Notes under the pieces: generated by a model
What the model saw: only the letters and a program-made list of their open reading frames with translations
Told to the model about the DNA's origin: nothing
Database searches by the model: none
Translations under genes and position numbers: made by a program
Assembly (NCBI RefSeq): GCF_002159945.1
Contig: NZ_NFJQ01000011.1
Location: 62,001-126,000 of the forward strand
Reading direction: 5' to 3'
DNA: 64,000 nucleotides
Source: Cloacibacillus sp. An23
GTDB taxonomy: Bacteria > Synergistota > Synergistia > Synergistales > Synergistaceae
Shown here: piece after piece, positions 7,447 to 17,374 of the stretch
How positions within the stretch are numbered: the stretch's first letter is position 1
How the letters are laid out: the number at the start of each line of letters is the position of its first letter

Positions 7447-8949
7447 ATGAATTTCAGAAAGCTCGTCCATATTCTGGATAAAAGCCCGCTCCGCAAGCAC
7501 GTACATATACCGGAGGGCTGCGACATAGATTCCGTTGAAATAGAAGGCATGGTCTGCGACAGCAGGAAGGCTGCGCCGGGGCTTATGTTTGCCGCCGCGA
7601 AGGGAGACCATTCCGACGGCTACGATTTTATAGAGCAGGCTGCCGCGAAAGGAGCGCCCGCGGTCCTGTGCGAGCGCGAGAGCGCGGCGGCGGTTCCGCA
7701 GATAATAACGCCCGACGTGCGCTCCGCAATGGGATGCGTATGTTCGCTTCTCCACGGCGAACCGTCGAAAAAAATGACGATGATAGCCGTCACGGGTACG
7801 AACGGGAAGACTACTTCATCCTTCATGACGCAGGCCATCCTCGGACACGCCGGGATTAAAACGGGACTTGCCGGCACGGTCGTCTACGATGACGGAAGCA
7901 GGATAGAAGAGGCTGAACACACGACGCCGGAAGGAGCCGACCTCCAGAACTTGCTGGCGCGCATGGAGGCCAACGGCTGCAAGGCGTGCGTCATGGAGGT
8001 CTCGTCGCATTCGCTCGTGCAGGGGCGCATCAGCGGCACGGCCTACGACAGGGCGGGATTTACAAACCTTACGATAGACCATCTCGATTTTCACGGCACG
8101 ATGGAGGATTACTTCGCCGCGAAAAAAATACTTTTCGACAGGTATATGAGAAACAACTGGCAGGCCGCCGTCAATATAGACGACGAGTACGGCCGCAGGC
8201 TGGCGAAAGAGCTTGGCAAGCGTGCGATAACTTACGGAATGCTCGACGAAAGCGCGGATTTCTCCGCTTCTATAAAGAACTTTTCACTCGACGGCCTTGA
8301 GATAGAGGTGAAGGCTCCAGGCAATAACGGCGGACGCGGGCTGAAGCTTCCGCTGCTCGGCGCGTACAACGTGCTGAACGCGCTTCAGGCGCTTTCGCTC
8401 GCCTGGTCTGTCGGGGTATCCGTGCACAGCGCGCTCGAGGCTTTAGAGAAAATGCCGCAGGTGCCGGGGAGGCTAGAACGTTATAAGATCGACGGCGGCG
8501 GCACCTGCGTGATAGATTTCGCGCACAGCTCGGACGGGCTCGAAAAGGTGCTCACCGCCGTGCGCCCTATATGCAAGGGCAGACTTATCGTAGTCTTCGG
8601 CGCTGGCGGCGACCGCGACAGGACGAAGCGCCCGATAATGGGCGAGATAGCCTCGCGCCTCGCCGACTACGTCGTCGTGACCTCAGACAATCCGCGCAGC
8701 GAGGAGCCTATGGCGATAATTTCGGAGATACTCTCCGGCGTCCAGAAACACGACGCTCCGTACAGCGTCACGCCCGACCGCCGCGAGGCGATATATGAGG
8801 GACTCGATATGACAGGCGCGGACGACGTGGTCGTGATAGCGGGGCGCGGGCCGGAAACGAAGCAGATACTCAAGGACGGCCCGATACACCTCGTCGATAA
8901 GGAAGTGGTCGAAGACTGGTGCCGGCTTCGCGGAAGGAGGCTGCTGTAA
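7447..8949 (+). CDS. murE: UDP-MurNAc-L-Ala-D-Glu:meso-diaminopimelate ligase MurE
   Basis: This 500-residue cytoplasmic Mur ligase adds the third stem-peptide residue. It shows the ATP loop VTGTNGKTT, the HTTPEG substrate motif, and DNPR in TSDNPRSEEP. DNPR is the motif of meso-diaminopimelate-adding MurE enzymes; lysine-adding enzymes differ there. This predicts A2pm-type peptidoglycan in the organism. The ATG at 7447 follows AAAAGGAG at good spacing. The stop shares one base with the murF start. Confidence 0.96.
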   Translation: MNFRKLVHILDKSPLRKHVHIPEGCDIDSVEIEGMVCDSRKAAPGLMFAAAKGDHSDGYDFIEQAAAKGAPAVLCERESAAAVPQIITPDVRSAMGCVCSLLHGEPSKKMTMIAVTGTNGKTTSSFMTQAILGHAGIKTGLAGTVVYDDGSRIEEAEHTTPEGADLQNLLARMEANGCKACVMEVSSHSLVQGRISGTAYDRAGFTNLTIDHLDFHGTMEDYFAAKKILFDRYMRNNWQAAVNIDDEYGRRLAKELGKRAITYGMLDESADFSASIKNFSLDGLEIEVKAPGNNGGRGLKLPLLGAYNVLNALQALSLAWSVGVSVHSALEALEKMPQVPGRLERYKIDGGGTCVIDFAHSSDGLEKVLTAVRPICKGRLIVVFGAGGDRDRTKRPIMGEIASRLADYVVVTSDNPRSEEPMAIISEILSGVQKHDAPYSVTPDRREAIYEGLDMTGADDVVVIAGRGPETKQILKDGPIHLVDKEVVEDWCRLRGRRLL

Positions 8950-10340
8950 TGGCCTTTACGGCGGCCGAAGCGGCGGCGGCGTGCGGCGGCGTCCATTACG
9001 GTCCTGATACGGACGCCGCGCGTCAGTGGAGATGCGACAGCCGCGAGGTACGCGGCGGCGACGGCTTCGCAGCCATACGCGGGGCCAAAACCGACGGGCA
9101 CCTATATATAAAGCAGGCGGCGGAGCAGGGGGCGGCGGTGATTCTCGCCGAGCGCGAAGGGCTCGAACGCGCAGGGGTAAACCCGAACGATTTCCCGGCG
9201 GTGTCGCTCATAGTAACGGAACGCCGCACGGAGGAAGCCCTGGCACTTATAGCCGCGGAGTATCTTCGCCGTGTCACGCCCAAAACCATAGCGATAACGG
9301 GCAGCGTAGGGAAGACCACCACGCGCGAGCTGACGACGGCAGCGATCGCGTCGAAGCGCAGGGTGCACGGGGCGGTAAGGAGCTTCAACACGATCATAGG
9401 CTGCGCGCTGACGGCGCTTTCGATGCCTGAGGATACGGAAGTGCTCGTACTTGAGCTCGGGACGAACCACTTCGGCGAGATAGCCGAGATGGTAAAATAT
9501 TTCCCGCCTGAAACGGTCGTGATCACGGAGGTCGTCCCGGCGCATCTTGAAGGCTTCGGCAGCGTAGAGGGCGTTCTGCGCGCGAAGCTCGAAATATGCG
9601 GAAGCTCAAAACTCAGCAAAATCATCTACAATTACGACAACTCGCTGCTGCGCGATGTTATGTCCCATAATTATGATAACGTTATAAAAACAGGCGTCGG
9701 ATACGGCGGCGGGGCTGATCTGTCGATTGAAAGCTGCGCCGTCGCCCTCGGCGAAGGCGGTCCAGCGACGTCCGTCTCATGCCGCTTCGAAGGGACGGAA
9801 TACGCCTTCACCGCGCCGCTCTTCGGCAGGCAGCATGCGTATAATATATGCTTCGCCATCGCCGCGGCGATGGACTGCGGCGTAAGCGCCGAGGACGCGG
9901 CGGCGGGCTTCGCCTCGATGAAGCAGCTCGGCGGACGCGGCCTTTGCAGGCGCGCGGCAGGAGGCTGGGTGATAGACGAGGCATACAACGCCAACCCCGC
10001 ATCTATGAAGGCCGCGGTGCAGAACGCGGAGGAGGCGGCGCACAGCCTCGGCCTAAAGAAAACGGCGGCGCTGGCCGGAATGCGCGAGCTCGGCGAAAGC
10101 GCGGCGAAGTATCACCGCGACATACTTTCGATGCTTTCCGGCTTCGATTCGGTGTTTCTTCTCGGCGCGGAATGGGCCGAGTGCGGCGCTCCGCTCGCCC
10201 CGAATATGCGGCTCTGCGGATCGCTCGACGAGATGACCGGCCTCGTCGTGAAAGACGGGCTTGACGGACGGCTCGTCCTCGTCAAGGGGTCGAATTCCTA
10301 CGGTCTGAAGAAAGTTGTTTCCGCGCTGACTGAGCGCTAA
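8949..10340 (+). CDS. murF: UDP-MurNAc-tripeptide:D-Ala-D-Ala ligase MurF
   Basis: This 463-residue Mur ligase adds D-Ala-D-Ala to complete the UDP-MurNAc-pentapeptide. It has the nucleotide loop ITGSVGKTTTRE, the ELGTNHFGEI motif, and the DEAYNANPASM motif typical of MurF. The ATG at 8949 has AAGGAGG at 8934-8940; an upstream in-frame start (8919) would lie inside murE without a comparable site. No ddl gene is present in this cluster. Confidence 0.95.
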   Translation: MAFTAAEAAAACGGVHYGPDTDAARQWRCDSREVRGGDGFAAIRGAKTDGHLYIKQAAEQGAAVILAEREGLERAGVNPNDFPAVSLIVTERRTEEALALIAAEYLRRVTPKTIAITGSVGKTTTRELTTAAIASKRRVHGAVRSFNTIIGCALTALSMPEDTEVLVLELGTNHFGEIAEMVKYFPPETVVITEVVPAHLEGFGSVEGVLRAKLEICGSSKLSKIIYNYDNSLLRDVMSHNYDNVIKTGVGYGGGADLSIESCAVALGEGGPATSVSCRFEGTEYAFTAPLFGRQHAYNICFAIAAAMDCGVSAEDAAAGFASMKQLGGRGLCRRAAGGWVIDEAYNANPASMKAAVQNAEEAAHSLGLKKTAALAGMRELGESAAKYHRDILSMLSGFDSVFLLGAEWAECGAPLAPNMRLCGSLDEMTGLVVKDGLDGRLVLVKGSNSYGLKKVVSALTER

Positions 10341-10381
10341 GCGGCCTCTGCAGGGCGGCTTTTGACTACGGAGGCACGACG

Positions 10382-11395
10382 ATGGTTCTTATTGTTGCTT
10401 TTATGTTGTTCGTATTTTTCGCTGAGATATTCCTCCAGAAATGGTGGATAAAGGTGATGCACAAAGAAAAAATAGAGCAGGTGACGAAGCTATACGGCCC
10501 GGCGTGGCACGAAAAGACGAAGCTCGGGACTCCCACGATGGGCGGCGTCGTTTTTGTTGCGGTCGCGTTGCTATGCGTGCCCGTGCTTATGTACCTCACC
10601 AACGACATGTTTTTCGGCTTCAGCGATATGGAAACGTCTTTTTGGGGCAGATACGGGGAATTCGTCACGCGCTCCGCAGCGATACTTTCCTATCCGATAC
10701 TTTCCGCCGCCGTCGGCTTCGCCGACGAATGGCTGAAATACCGCCGCCATTCGAGCGACGGATTCACGAGTTTGCAGAAGCTGGCGCTGCAGATCGCCGT
10801 GACTCTGCCGTGGGCTGCGTGGATGTTCTTCTATACGGATTATGCCGGGATCGGCGTCATACGCTCGTTCCCGGTCTTCGTCGCCATAGTGACGTTCATC
10901 GGCGTCGGCCTTCAGAACGCCGTCAACGTGACAGACGGTCTTGACGGGCTCGCCGCCGGATGCTCTTTTATCACCTTTACCGCGCTTCTGCCCGTTACGG
11001 CGCTTTTCGGCAACCCTGCCGCCGGAATGTTCAACGCGATGGCGATAGCGCTCTGTCTGGGATTCCTGTGGCACAACTGCAACCCCGCCTCGGTCTTTAT
11101 GGGCGACGTCGGCGCGCATTTTCTTGCGGGGCTTATGCTGTCGCTCTGTGTGTGCTCAGGCGTCGTATTTTATATTATTCCGGTCTGCTTCTTCTTCGGC
11201 GTGGAAATTTTCTCCGTCGCCGTACAAATAATAGCGATTCGCCGCTTTCACAGGAAGGTATTCAAGATGAGCCCGATACACCATCATTTTGAGATGTCGG
11301 GCTGGACGGAGACGCAGATAGTTACGCGCTTCTGGATAATCCACCTTATAGGCGTCGTGATTTTGTGCACGGTCTATATTGTGCTTCTCGTCTGA
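10382..11395 (+). CDS. mraY: Phospho-N-acetylmuramoyl-pentapeptide transferase MraY
   Basis: This 337-residue polytopic membrane enzyme transfers phospho-MurNAc-pentapeptide to undecaprenyl phosphate and makes lipid I. It has about ten hydrophobic segments, the early TPTMGG motif, the catalytic NVTDGLDGLAAG loop, and the cytoplasmic HHHFE motif. GGAGG precedes the ATG by a normal distance. The 41-base gap after murF holds no clear terminator. Confidence 0.97.
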   Translation: MVLIVAFMLFVFFAEIFLQKWWIKVMHKEKIEQVTKLYGPAWHEKTKLGTPTMGGVVFVAVALLCVPVLMYLTNDMFFGFSDMETSFWGRYGEFVTRSAAILSYPILSAAVGFADEWLKYRRHSSDGFTSLQKLALQIAVTLPWAAWMFFYTDYAGIGVIRSFPVFVAIVTFIGVGLQNAVNVTDGLDGLAAGCSFITFTALLPVTALFGNPAAGMFNAMAIALCLGFLWHNCNPASVFMGDVGAHFLAGLMLSLCVCSGVVFYIIPVCFFFGVEIFSVAVQIIAIRRFHRKVFKMSPIHHHFEMSGWTETQIVTRFWIIHLIGVVILCTVYIVLLV

Positions 11396-11452
11396 TTTGA
11401 GCTATCATTATAAATTGGTGTTCTGAATAAAGAAAGCTGCTGGTGATGTCAG

Positions 11453-12826
11453 ATGTATGAGGAATCGCAGGTTAAAGGCAAAAAAATAACGGTCGTCGGG
11501 GCGGGCGTGAGCGGGCGCGCCCTCGCGGAGCTCGCGGCGAAACTCGGCGCTGCAGTATTCGTATCTGAGGCTAAGGAACTTTCCGAAGAAACGCGGAAAG
11601 CTTTTGAAAGCGCAGGGATTTCCTGCGAATGCGGCGGGAACACGGAGCGCGCGCTCGACGCCGACGAGATCGTCGTCAGCTCTGGAATTTCGCCGAAGGC
11701 GCCGATCGTTGCCGAGGCTTTAAGGCGCGGTATGAAAGTGACGGGCGAGCTGGACTTCGTAAATCCTTATCTCTCCGGCATAGTCATCGGCGTGACTGGA
11801 AGCAACGGGAAGACGACCACGACCTCTATGATAGGCTATTTCCTCGAAAAACTCGGATATTCCGTTATGACGGGCGGCAACATCGGCAACGCCGTCGCGC
11901 ACGCGGCGGGACGCGATTACGACTTCATCGTGCTGGAGCTTTCGAGCTTCCAGCTTTACTGGGCGCGCGAATTCATGTGCGACCTCGCGATAGTCACCAA
12001 TCTCGCGCCCGACCATATAGACTGGCACGGTTCATACGAAAATTACGTGGCATCTAAGGCCAATCTCATAAACTGCCTCGCGCCAGGCGGCGCGGCGATT
12101 TACCAGAAGCGCGACGAAGATGCGCTTCATATAAAAGAAGGCGTGGAGCGCTTCCCGCTTTCGTGGCACGAGGACGACCCGCACGAGCGGGGAATATATC
12201 TCGACGAAGGGGTCGGGGCGGCGTGGATAAACGGCGGAGGCTGCCGCATGAAGCGCAGGCTCTTCCTGTTCGGCGACGTAAAACTGCTGGGGAAGCACAA
12301 CCTTGAGAACGCAGCGATGGCCGCCGGTGCTCTCGCCATATTCAACACGCGCGAGCTGACGCCGGAGCTGATCGGCTCGTTCGTGCCGCCGAAGCATCGC
12401 TGCGCCTTCGCCGGAAAACTGCGCGGCGTGACTTTCGTGGACGACTCTAAGGGAACGAACGTCGCCGCCTCGGTCACTGCGATGACGTCGCTGCCGGGCA
12501 CGAAGGTGATGATCCTCGGCGGGCAGGGCAAGGGCGAGGAATACGGGCCGCTCGCCGAAGCGGTGAAACAGAACGCGCGCGCCGCGGTCATATTGGGTAC
12601 CGAAAAGGAAAAAATCGCCTCGGCGCTCTCCGTCGCAGGGTTTGAAAACTACAGACTAGTCCGCAGCATGGAGGAGGCCGTACGCAGCGCGTGGAAGCTC
12701 GCCCAGGAAGGCGATACGGTGCTGCTTTCGCCGGCCTGCACGAGCTGGGACATGTATACAAGCTACAAGGCGCGCGGCGAGGACTTCTGCCGCGTCGTGG
12801 AAGATATAATAAAGACGGAAGGTTAG
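11453..12826 (+). CDS. murD: UDP-MurNAc-L-Ala:D-Glu ligase MurD
   Basis: This 457-residue Mur ligase adds D-glutamate to UDP-MurNAc-L-Ala. It has an N-terminal Rossmann domain (VVGAGVSGRALAEL), the ATP loop VTGSNGKTTTTSM, the ELSSFQL motif, a His-containing central motif (APDHIDWHGS), and a C-terminal domain with LSPACTSWDMY. Length and motif order are normal. The ribosome site before the ATG is weak. ftsW starts three bases after its stop. Confidence 0.96.
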   Translation: MYEESQVKGKKITVVGAGVSGRALAELAAKLGAAVFVSEAKELSEETRKAFESAGISCECGGNTERALDADEIVVSSGISPKAPIVAEALRRGMKVTGELDFVNPYLSGIVIGVTGSNGKTTTTSMIGYFLEKLGYSVMTGGNIGNAVAHAAGRDYDFIVLELSSFQLYWAREFMCDLAIVTNLAPDHIDWHGSYENYVASKANLINCLAPGGAAIYQKRDEDALHIKEGVERFPLSWHEDDPHERGIYLDEGVGAAWINGGGCRMKRRLFLFGDVKLLGKHNLENAAMAAGALAIFNTRELTPELIGSFVPPKHRCAFAGKLRGVTFVDDSKGTNVAASVTAMTSLPGTKVMILGGQGKGEEYGPLAEAVKQNARAAVILGTEKEKIASALSVAGFENYRLVRSMEEAVRSAWKLAQEGDTVLLSPACTSWDMYTSYKARGEDFCRVVEDIIKTEG

Positions 12827-12829
12827 GCA

Positions 12830-13990
12830 ATGGCGCTTCGCGGGCCGGATGAGCCGTCCGAACACAGATACAGGGCGAACCCGTTCATATGGGTGATACC
12901 GCTGATACTCAGCGGCATCGGCATCCTCATGATTACGTCCACGACGAGCCCCAATTCGTTCGTGCTGACTGGGACGCCGTTTCAGACGGGGCTGCGCCAG
13001 CTTCGCTGGCTCGCCATCGCTATGTGCGGCATGTTCTTCGTATATTCCGTGCCCGTGCGCGTGTGGCGCAGGCTTTCCGCGCCGCTCTATCTGCTCATGT
13101 GGCTGCTTTCGTGGCTGCCGCTCATCCCGGGAATCGGCGACGCGGCGGGCGGCGCCAGCCGGTGGATAAGGCTTCCAGGGCTCGGCGTCTCGCTGCAGCC
13201 CGGCGAGCTTCTAGCGCTCGCGCTCGCGCTTCACGTAGCGAAGCTCCTGACGCGCGACGGCGACAGAGACCCGATGAAGATTTTCTGCCGCATACTCGTC
13301 CTCATAATTTTTACGGCTCTGCCGCTCCTGGCACAACCCGACCTCGGAACGACTATACTCGTATTCGTCGTCGCCATGGGCATGTTCGTTGAGCGCATAG
13401 GCTGGCGCTATCCTCTGATCGCCGGCGGCCTTGTCGGCGGCGTAGCATTTCCTCTTTTGATACTGCTCGAGCCATACCGCATGAGGCGCGTATTCGCCTT
13501 CCTCGACCCGTGGGAGGACCCGCTCAACAAAGGGTTCCAAGCCATTCAGGGGCTCATAGCATTCGCCAACGGCGGAGTGTGGGGGGCGGGGCTCGGTCAC
13601 GGTTTCCAGAAGCTGAACTATCTTCCTGCGGCTTACACCGACTTTATATACGCCGCGATAGGCGAGGAGCTCGGCTTCGTAGGTACCATGTGCGTTCTAG
13701 CGCTCTTCGGATTCTGGCTTTTGCAGACGCGCGCGGCATACTTCCGCACGCAGGACGATTTCAAGGCATCTCTGATATGGGGCATAACTCTAACCGTACT
13801 CCTGCCGTTTGTAATAAACATCGCCGGCGTCACGAAGATGATGCCGCTCAAAGGGATGGCGCTGCCGTTTATCAGCTACGGCGGAACCTCGCTTGTGACT
13901 ATGTGGGCCAGAATAGGGCTGATACTGCGGCTCGAGAAGGACAGCTACTTGGAGGATGAGGACGATGACCGCGCAAGAACGGCGGCCTAA
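12830..13990 (+). CDS. ftsW: Peptidoglycan glycosyltransferase FtsW (SEDS family)
   Basis: This 386-residue SEDS protein polymerises septal glycan strands from lipid II as the partner of FtsI. About ten membrane segments are visible. Family motifs include the large extracellular loop with PWEDPLNKGFQ, the GLIAFANGGVWGAGLG stretch, AAYTDFIYAAIGEELGF, and MALPFISYGGTSL near the C-terminus. It stands between murD and murG and overlaps murG by about 26 bases. RodA is the close alternative, but the dcw position favours FtsW. Confidence 0.95.
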   Translation: MALRGPDEPSEHRYRANPFIWVIPLILSGIGILMITSTTSPNSFVLTGTPFQTGLRQLRWLAIAMCGMFFVYSVPVRVWRRLSAPLYLLMWLLSWLPLIPGIGDAAGGASRWIRLPGLGVSLQPGELLALALALHVAKLLTRDGDRDPMKIFCRILVLIIFTALPLLAQPDLGTTILVFVVAMGMFVERIGWRYPLIAGGLVGGVAFPLLILLEPYRMRRVFAFLDPWEDPLNKGFQAIQGLIAFANGGVWGAGLGHGFQKLNYLPAAYTDFIYAAIGEELGFVGTMCVLALFGFWLLQTRAAYFRTQDDFKASLIWGITLTVLLPFVINIAGVTKMMPLKGMALPFISYGGTSLVTMWARIGLILRLEKDSYLEDEDDDRARTAA

Positions 13991-15053
13991 GAGGCTTATT
14001 CTCGCCGCGGGAGGCACGGGCGGACATATATGGCCCGCGCTCTCCTTCGGCGCGTGGATAAATAAAAAACATCCGGAGTGCGATGTGCGCTATATCTGCG
14101 GCTCCCGTCCGCTCGAACGCGAGATATACGCGGCGGCGGGAGCGGAACCGTCCGTGCTGCCGCTCGACGGTTCGCCGCTCGCGGGACGAGGACCGGCGCA
14201 GAAGGCGGCGAGGCTTCGCGCCCTTTCCACGTCGTACGGAATGGCGTCGTCGCTGGTGAGGGACTTCGCGCCGGACGCCGCTCTGGTATTCGGCGGCTAT
14301 CTTTCGCTGCCGGTCATAGCGGCATGCCGCCGCGCCGGAGTGAGATGCGCGCTTCACGAACAGAATGCGCGCGCCGGCAAGGCGACGCGCCTCGCGGCGA
14401 AGCTCGGGATGGAGATATACAGCGGGTGGAGCGAGTGCGATCCGCTTCCGAAAAAGAAATTTATCCGCGCGGGAGTGCCCGTGCGCGATTTTGCGCTCCC
14501 CGCGCGCGGCGAAGCGTGGATAAATTTAGGGCTGGACGGCGAAGCGCCGGACGGCCCAGTCGTCGTTGCGATGACCGGCTCGCTCGGCAGCCGCAGCGTG
14601 AAGGACGAGCTGTGCCGGGCCGCGCAGGAAGAAGCCTTCGCGCGGTGGACGTTTTTATTCGCCGCGGTCTCGGAGAAAATCGAAAGCCCGTCGCCCAACG
14701 TGCGGCTTCTGCCGAAGGTTTGGGACGCGGCGCAGCTCTACGGGCTTGCTGATATGCTTGTGACGCGCGCAGGAGGCTCGACTCTGACCGAGGCGGCGGT
14801 GCTCGGCATCCCGGCCCTAGTAGTGCCGTGGATGAAGGCCGCCGACAACCACCAGTACTTCAACGCGCTCGCTTTCGCGGGGGAGAACGACGGAATGATA
14901 TGGACTGAGGACGATGGATATGAAGCGCTTGTTTCAGCGCTTATTAAGCTGAAGGGCATACATGACGGGAAAAAGAAAATCGCGGGAGGTTCCGGCGGGC
15001 GCGGCGGCGCGATCTGCGAAAATCTGTGGAGCCTGCTCTTTCCCGCGTTTTGA
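13965..15053 (+). CDS. murG: UDP-GlcNAc:lipid I N-acetylglucosaminyltransferase MurG
   Basis: This 362-residue GT28 enzyme works on the inner face of the membrane and turns lipid I into lipid II. It has the first glycine loop AAGGTGGHIWPALSF, HEQNARAGKATRL, a GSLGSRS loop, and the RAGGSTLTEA donor-site motif. Two ATGs are possible: at 13956 the GGAGG directly touches the codon, while at 13965 it lies nine bases upstream, so 13965 is preferred. Confidence 0.94.
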   Translation: MTAQERRPKRLILAAGGTGGHIWPALSFGAWINKKHPECDVRYICGSRPLEREIYAAAGAEPSVLPLDGSPLAGRGPAQKAARLRALSTSYGMASSLVRDFAPDAALVFGGYLSLPVIAACRRAGVRCALHEQNARAGKATRLAAKLGMEIYSGWSECDPLPKKKFIRAGVPVRDFALPARGEAWINLGLDGEAPDGPVVVAMTGSLGSRSVKDELCRAAQEEAFARWTFLFAAVSEKIESPSPNVRLLPKVWDAAQLYGLADMLVTRAGGSTLTEAAVLGIPALVVPWMKAADNHQYFNALAFAGENDGMIWTEDDGYEALVSALIKLKGIHDGKKKIAGGSGGRGGAICENLWSLLFPAF

Positions 15054-15077
15054 GGGCGAAGGGAGAAAAACGCTGAG

Positions 15078-16490
15078 ATGGAAAACAGGGACGTGAACCT
15101 TAAAAATAAAAGCATCCACCTTATGGGGATCGGCGGCGCCGGCATGAGCGGCCTTGCGCTGCTGCTCGACCAGATCGGCTGCAAAGTCTCGGGCTGCGAC
15201 ACTGTGCGCACTTCGTACATAAAGCACCTCGAGGAACGTAATATTCCCGTAATTATAGGACATGAAGCCAAGCACATCGACGAATTCATGCCGAACATTT
15301 TAGTCTATTCAAGCGCGATACCGAACGACCATCCAGAGATACTCAAGGCGTGGCAGCAGGGCATCCAGGTCGCGCGCCGCGCTGAAATACTGAGCCGGAT
15401 ATTCAACGTCAGGCGCGGAGTCGGAGTCGCCGGCACGCACGGGAAGACGACGACTTCATCGATGATATCGCTTGTGGCCGAAGAGGCCGGGCTCGACCCG
15501 ACGATAGCGATTGGCGGCGACGTCCTGCAGATAGGGACGAACGCTAAACTCGGACAGAGCGACTACATGATAGCCGAGCTCGACGAGAGCGACCGCTCGT
15601 TCGTATATTTCCATCCAGAGATTTCCGTTGTGACTAACATAGACTGGGACCACCGCGACCATTATATGACATTTAAATCCGTGACCGACGCCTTCGCGGA
15701 ATTTCTCTCCAACTCGAAAAAAGAGGGAAAGATAATCGTGTGCATGGAGGACGGCGGCATCCGCCGGCTGCGCGAGGAATATTCCATCGGCGGCGAGATA
15801 GAGACCTACGGCTGGGGGCGCTCGTGGAACTGGGGCGCGGCGGAAGTGCGCCACCATGCCGGCGGCGGCGTGGCGTACCGCCTTTTTCACGACGGTGAAG
15901 ATCTCGGCGTCGTGGAGCTTTCGGTCTCCGGCGAGCACAACGTGCTCAACTCGCTCGCTGCCTACGCAGCGGCGCACGAGATGGGGATACCTCACGACGC
16001 CGTACTCAAAGGGCTCAAGGTGTTCAAGGGGGCGAAGCGCCGCCTCCAGAAGACCGGAGAGGTCAACGGCATCATGATTTACGACGACTATGGACACCAC
16101 CCTAACGAAATATCCGCTACGCTCGGCACTGTGCGCAAAATATTTCCGGACAGGCGCATCGTCGCCGTCTTCCAGCCGCACCGCTTCAGCCGTACCGCCG
16201 CGCTCTACAAAGAATTCGCCGAGGCTCTTTCGCTTGCCGACAGGGCCTTCATACTGCCCATATACGGCTCGGACGAACGCCCGATGGAGGGCGTGTCGTC
16301 CCAGCTCATATTCGACGCCGCCTCCGACGACATGCGCTCGCACTACGAGCTTTCGGGAAATTTCGACGACCTCATCACCTCTGTATGCAAGGCGGCCCGC
16401 TCCGGCGATATTATACTCACGATAGGGGCCGGCTCAGTCGGAACGCTCGGACAGAAGATAGCCGCAAAACTCGGGGAGATATCGGCCTGA
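15078..16490 (+). CDS. murC: UDP-MurNAc:L-Ala ligase MurC
   Basis: This 470-residue Mur ligase attaches the first stem residue, L-alanine, to UDP-MurNAc. It shows the N-terminal GIGGAGMSGLA loop, the ATP loop VAGTHGKTTTSSM, AELDESDRSF, and DDYGHHPNEISATL, all typical of MurC. Length is normal. The stop codon overlaps the murB start (TGATG). Confidence 0.96.
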   Translation: MENRDVNLKNKSIHLMGIGGAGMSGLALLLDQIGCKVSGCDTVRTSYIKHLEERNIPVIIGHEAKHIDEFMPNILVYSSAIPNDHPEILKAWQQGIQVARRAEILSRIFNVRRGVGVAGTHGKTTTSSMISLVAEEAGLDPTIAIGGDVLQIGTNAKLGQSDYMIAELDESDRSFVYFHPEISVVTNIDWDHRDHYMTFKSVTDAFAEFLSNSKKEGKIIVCMEDGGIRRLREEYSIGGEIETYGWGRSWNWGAAEVRHHAGGGVAYRLFHDGEDLGVVELSVSGEHNVLNSLAAYAAAHEMGIPHDAVLKGLKVFKGAKRRLQKTGEVNGIMIYDDYGHHPNEISATLGTVRKIFPDRRIVAVFQPHRFSRTAALYKEFAEALSLADRAFILPIYGSDERPMEGVSSQLIFDAASDDMRSHYELSGNFDDLITSVCKAARSGDIILTIGAGSVGTLGQKIAAKLGEISA

Positions 16491-17374
16491 TGGCGGCATG
16501 CGAGATACGCAAGAACTGCCCTCTGCGCGGGCTCAACACGTGGGGAAGCGGAGGAAGCTGCCTCTGGCTCGCCGCGCCGCGCTCGTCTGAGGAAGCCGTA
16601 TCGTTCGTGCGTTCCGGCGCGGCCTCTGAGGGCGATGTCTACGTGCTTGGCGGCGGCTCGAACGTGCTCGTGCAGGACGGCCTGCTCGCGGCCGGCGTCG
16701 TATCGTGCTCCGGCATGACGGCGGCGTCGTTCGCCGGCGCCGGCGGCTTCGTCAGCGCATGGATAGAGGCCGGATTTCCCGTTAAAAAGCTGCTCGCGCT
16801 CGCGGTAGAAAAAAATCTCGGCGGGCTGGAATTTCTCGCCGGAATCCCAGGCACGGTCGGGGGCGCGCTATGCGGCAACGCCGGGGCGGGCGGCGTCAGC
16901 TTCGCTCCGCTCGTCGAGCGAATAGAGACTGTATCCAGAAACGGCGAACTGCGCGTATGGGAGGCCGGCGAGCTAAAATGGAGCTATCGCGCTTCGCCGT
17001 GGGGAAGCGCCGCGCCGTTTCTGATAACACGCGCGTTCCTGCGCATTCCTTATTCAACCAAAGATAACATTATCAGAAATATAAGACATTATTCTTCTCT
17101 CAAGAAAGGGCAGCCCATAGGAGCGAAAACGGCGGGTTGCGTATTCAAGAATCCGCCGGAGGGCGCGGCCGGCATGCTGCTCGACAGGTGCGGATGCAAG
17201 GGGCTGTCGGTCGGAGGCGCATTCGTCTCCGAGCGCCACGCCAATTTCATAGAGAACCGCGGAGGCGCTTCGTCGTCCGACATCTTCGCGCTCGCGGAAA
17301 AATGCCGCGCGCGAGTGCGTGCGGTGTTCGGGGTAAAGCTGGAATATGAAATCAAATTCTTTGGGGCGTTTTAG
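16490..17374 (+). CDS. murB: UDP-N-acetylenolpyruvoylglucosamine reductase MurB
   Basis: This 294-residue FAD enzyme reduces UDP-GlcNAc-enolpyruvate to UDP-MurNAc. It has the FAD motif LGGGSNVLVQDG, the flavin-site stretch LAGIPGTVGGALCGNAGAGG, and the GCVFKNP segment with the catalytic region near residue 215. The length fits type II enzymes that lack the extra loop of E. coli MurB. The ATG at 16490 touches the murC stop; earlier in-frame starts would lie deep inside murC. Confidence 0.94.
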   Translation: MAACEIRKNCPLRGLNTWGSGGSCLWLAAPRSSEEAVSFVRSGAASEGDVYVLGGGSNVLVQDGLLAAGVVSCSGMTAASFAGAGGFVSAWIEAGFPVKKLLALAVEKNLGGLEFLAGIPGTVGGALCGNAGAGGVSFAPLVERIETVSRNGELRVWEAGELKWSYRASPWGSAAPFLITRAFLRIPYSTKDNIIRNIRHYSSLKKGQPIGAKTAGCVFKNPPEGAAGMLLDRCGCKGLSVGGAFVSERHANFIENRGGASSSDIFALAEKCRARVRAVFGVKLEYEIKFFGAF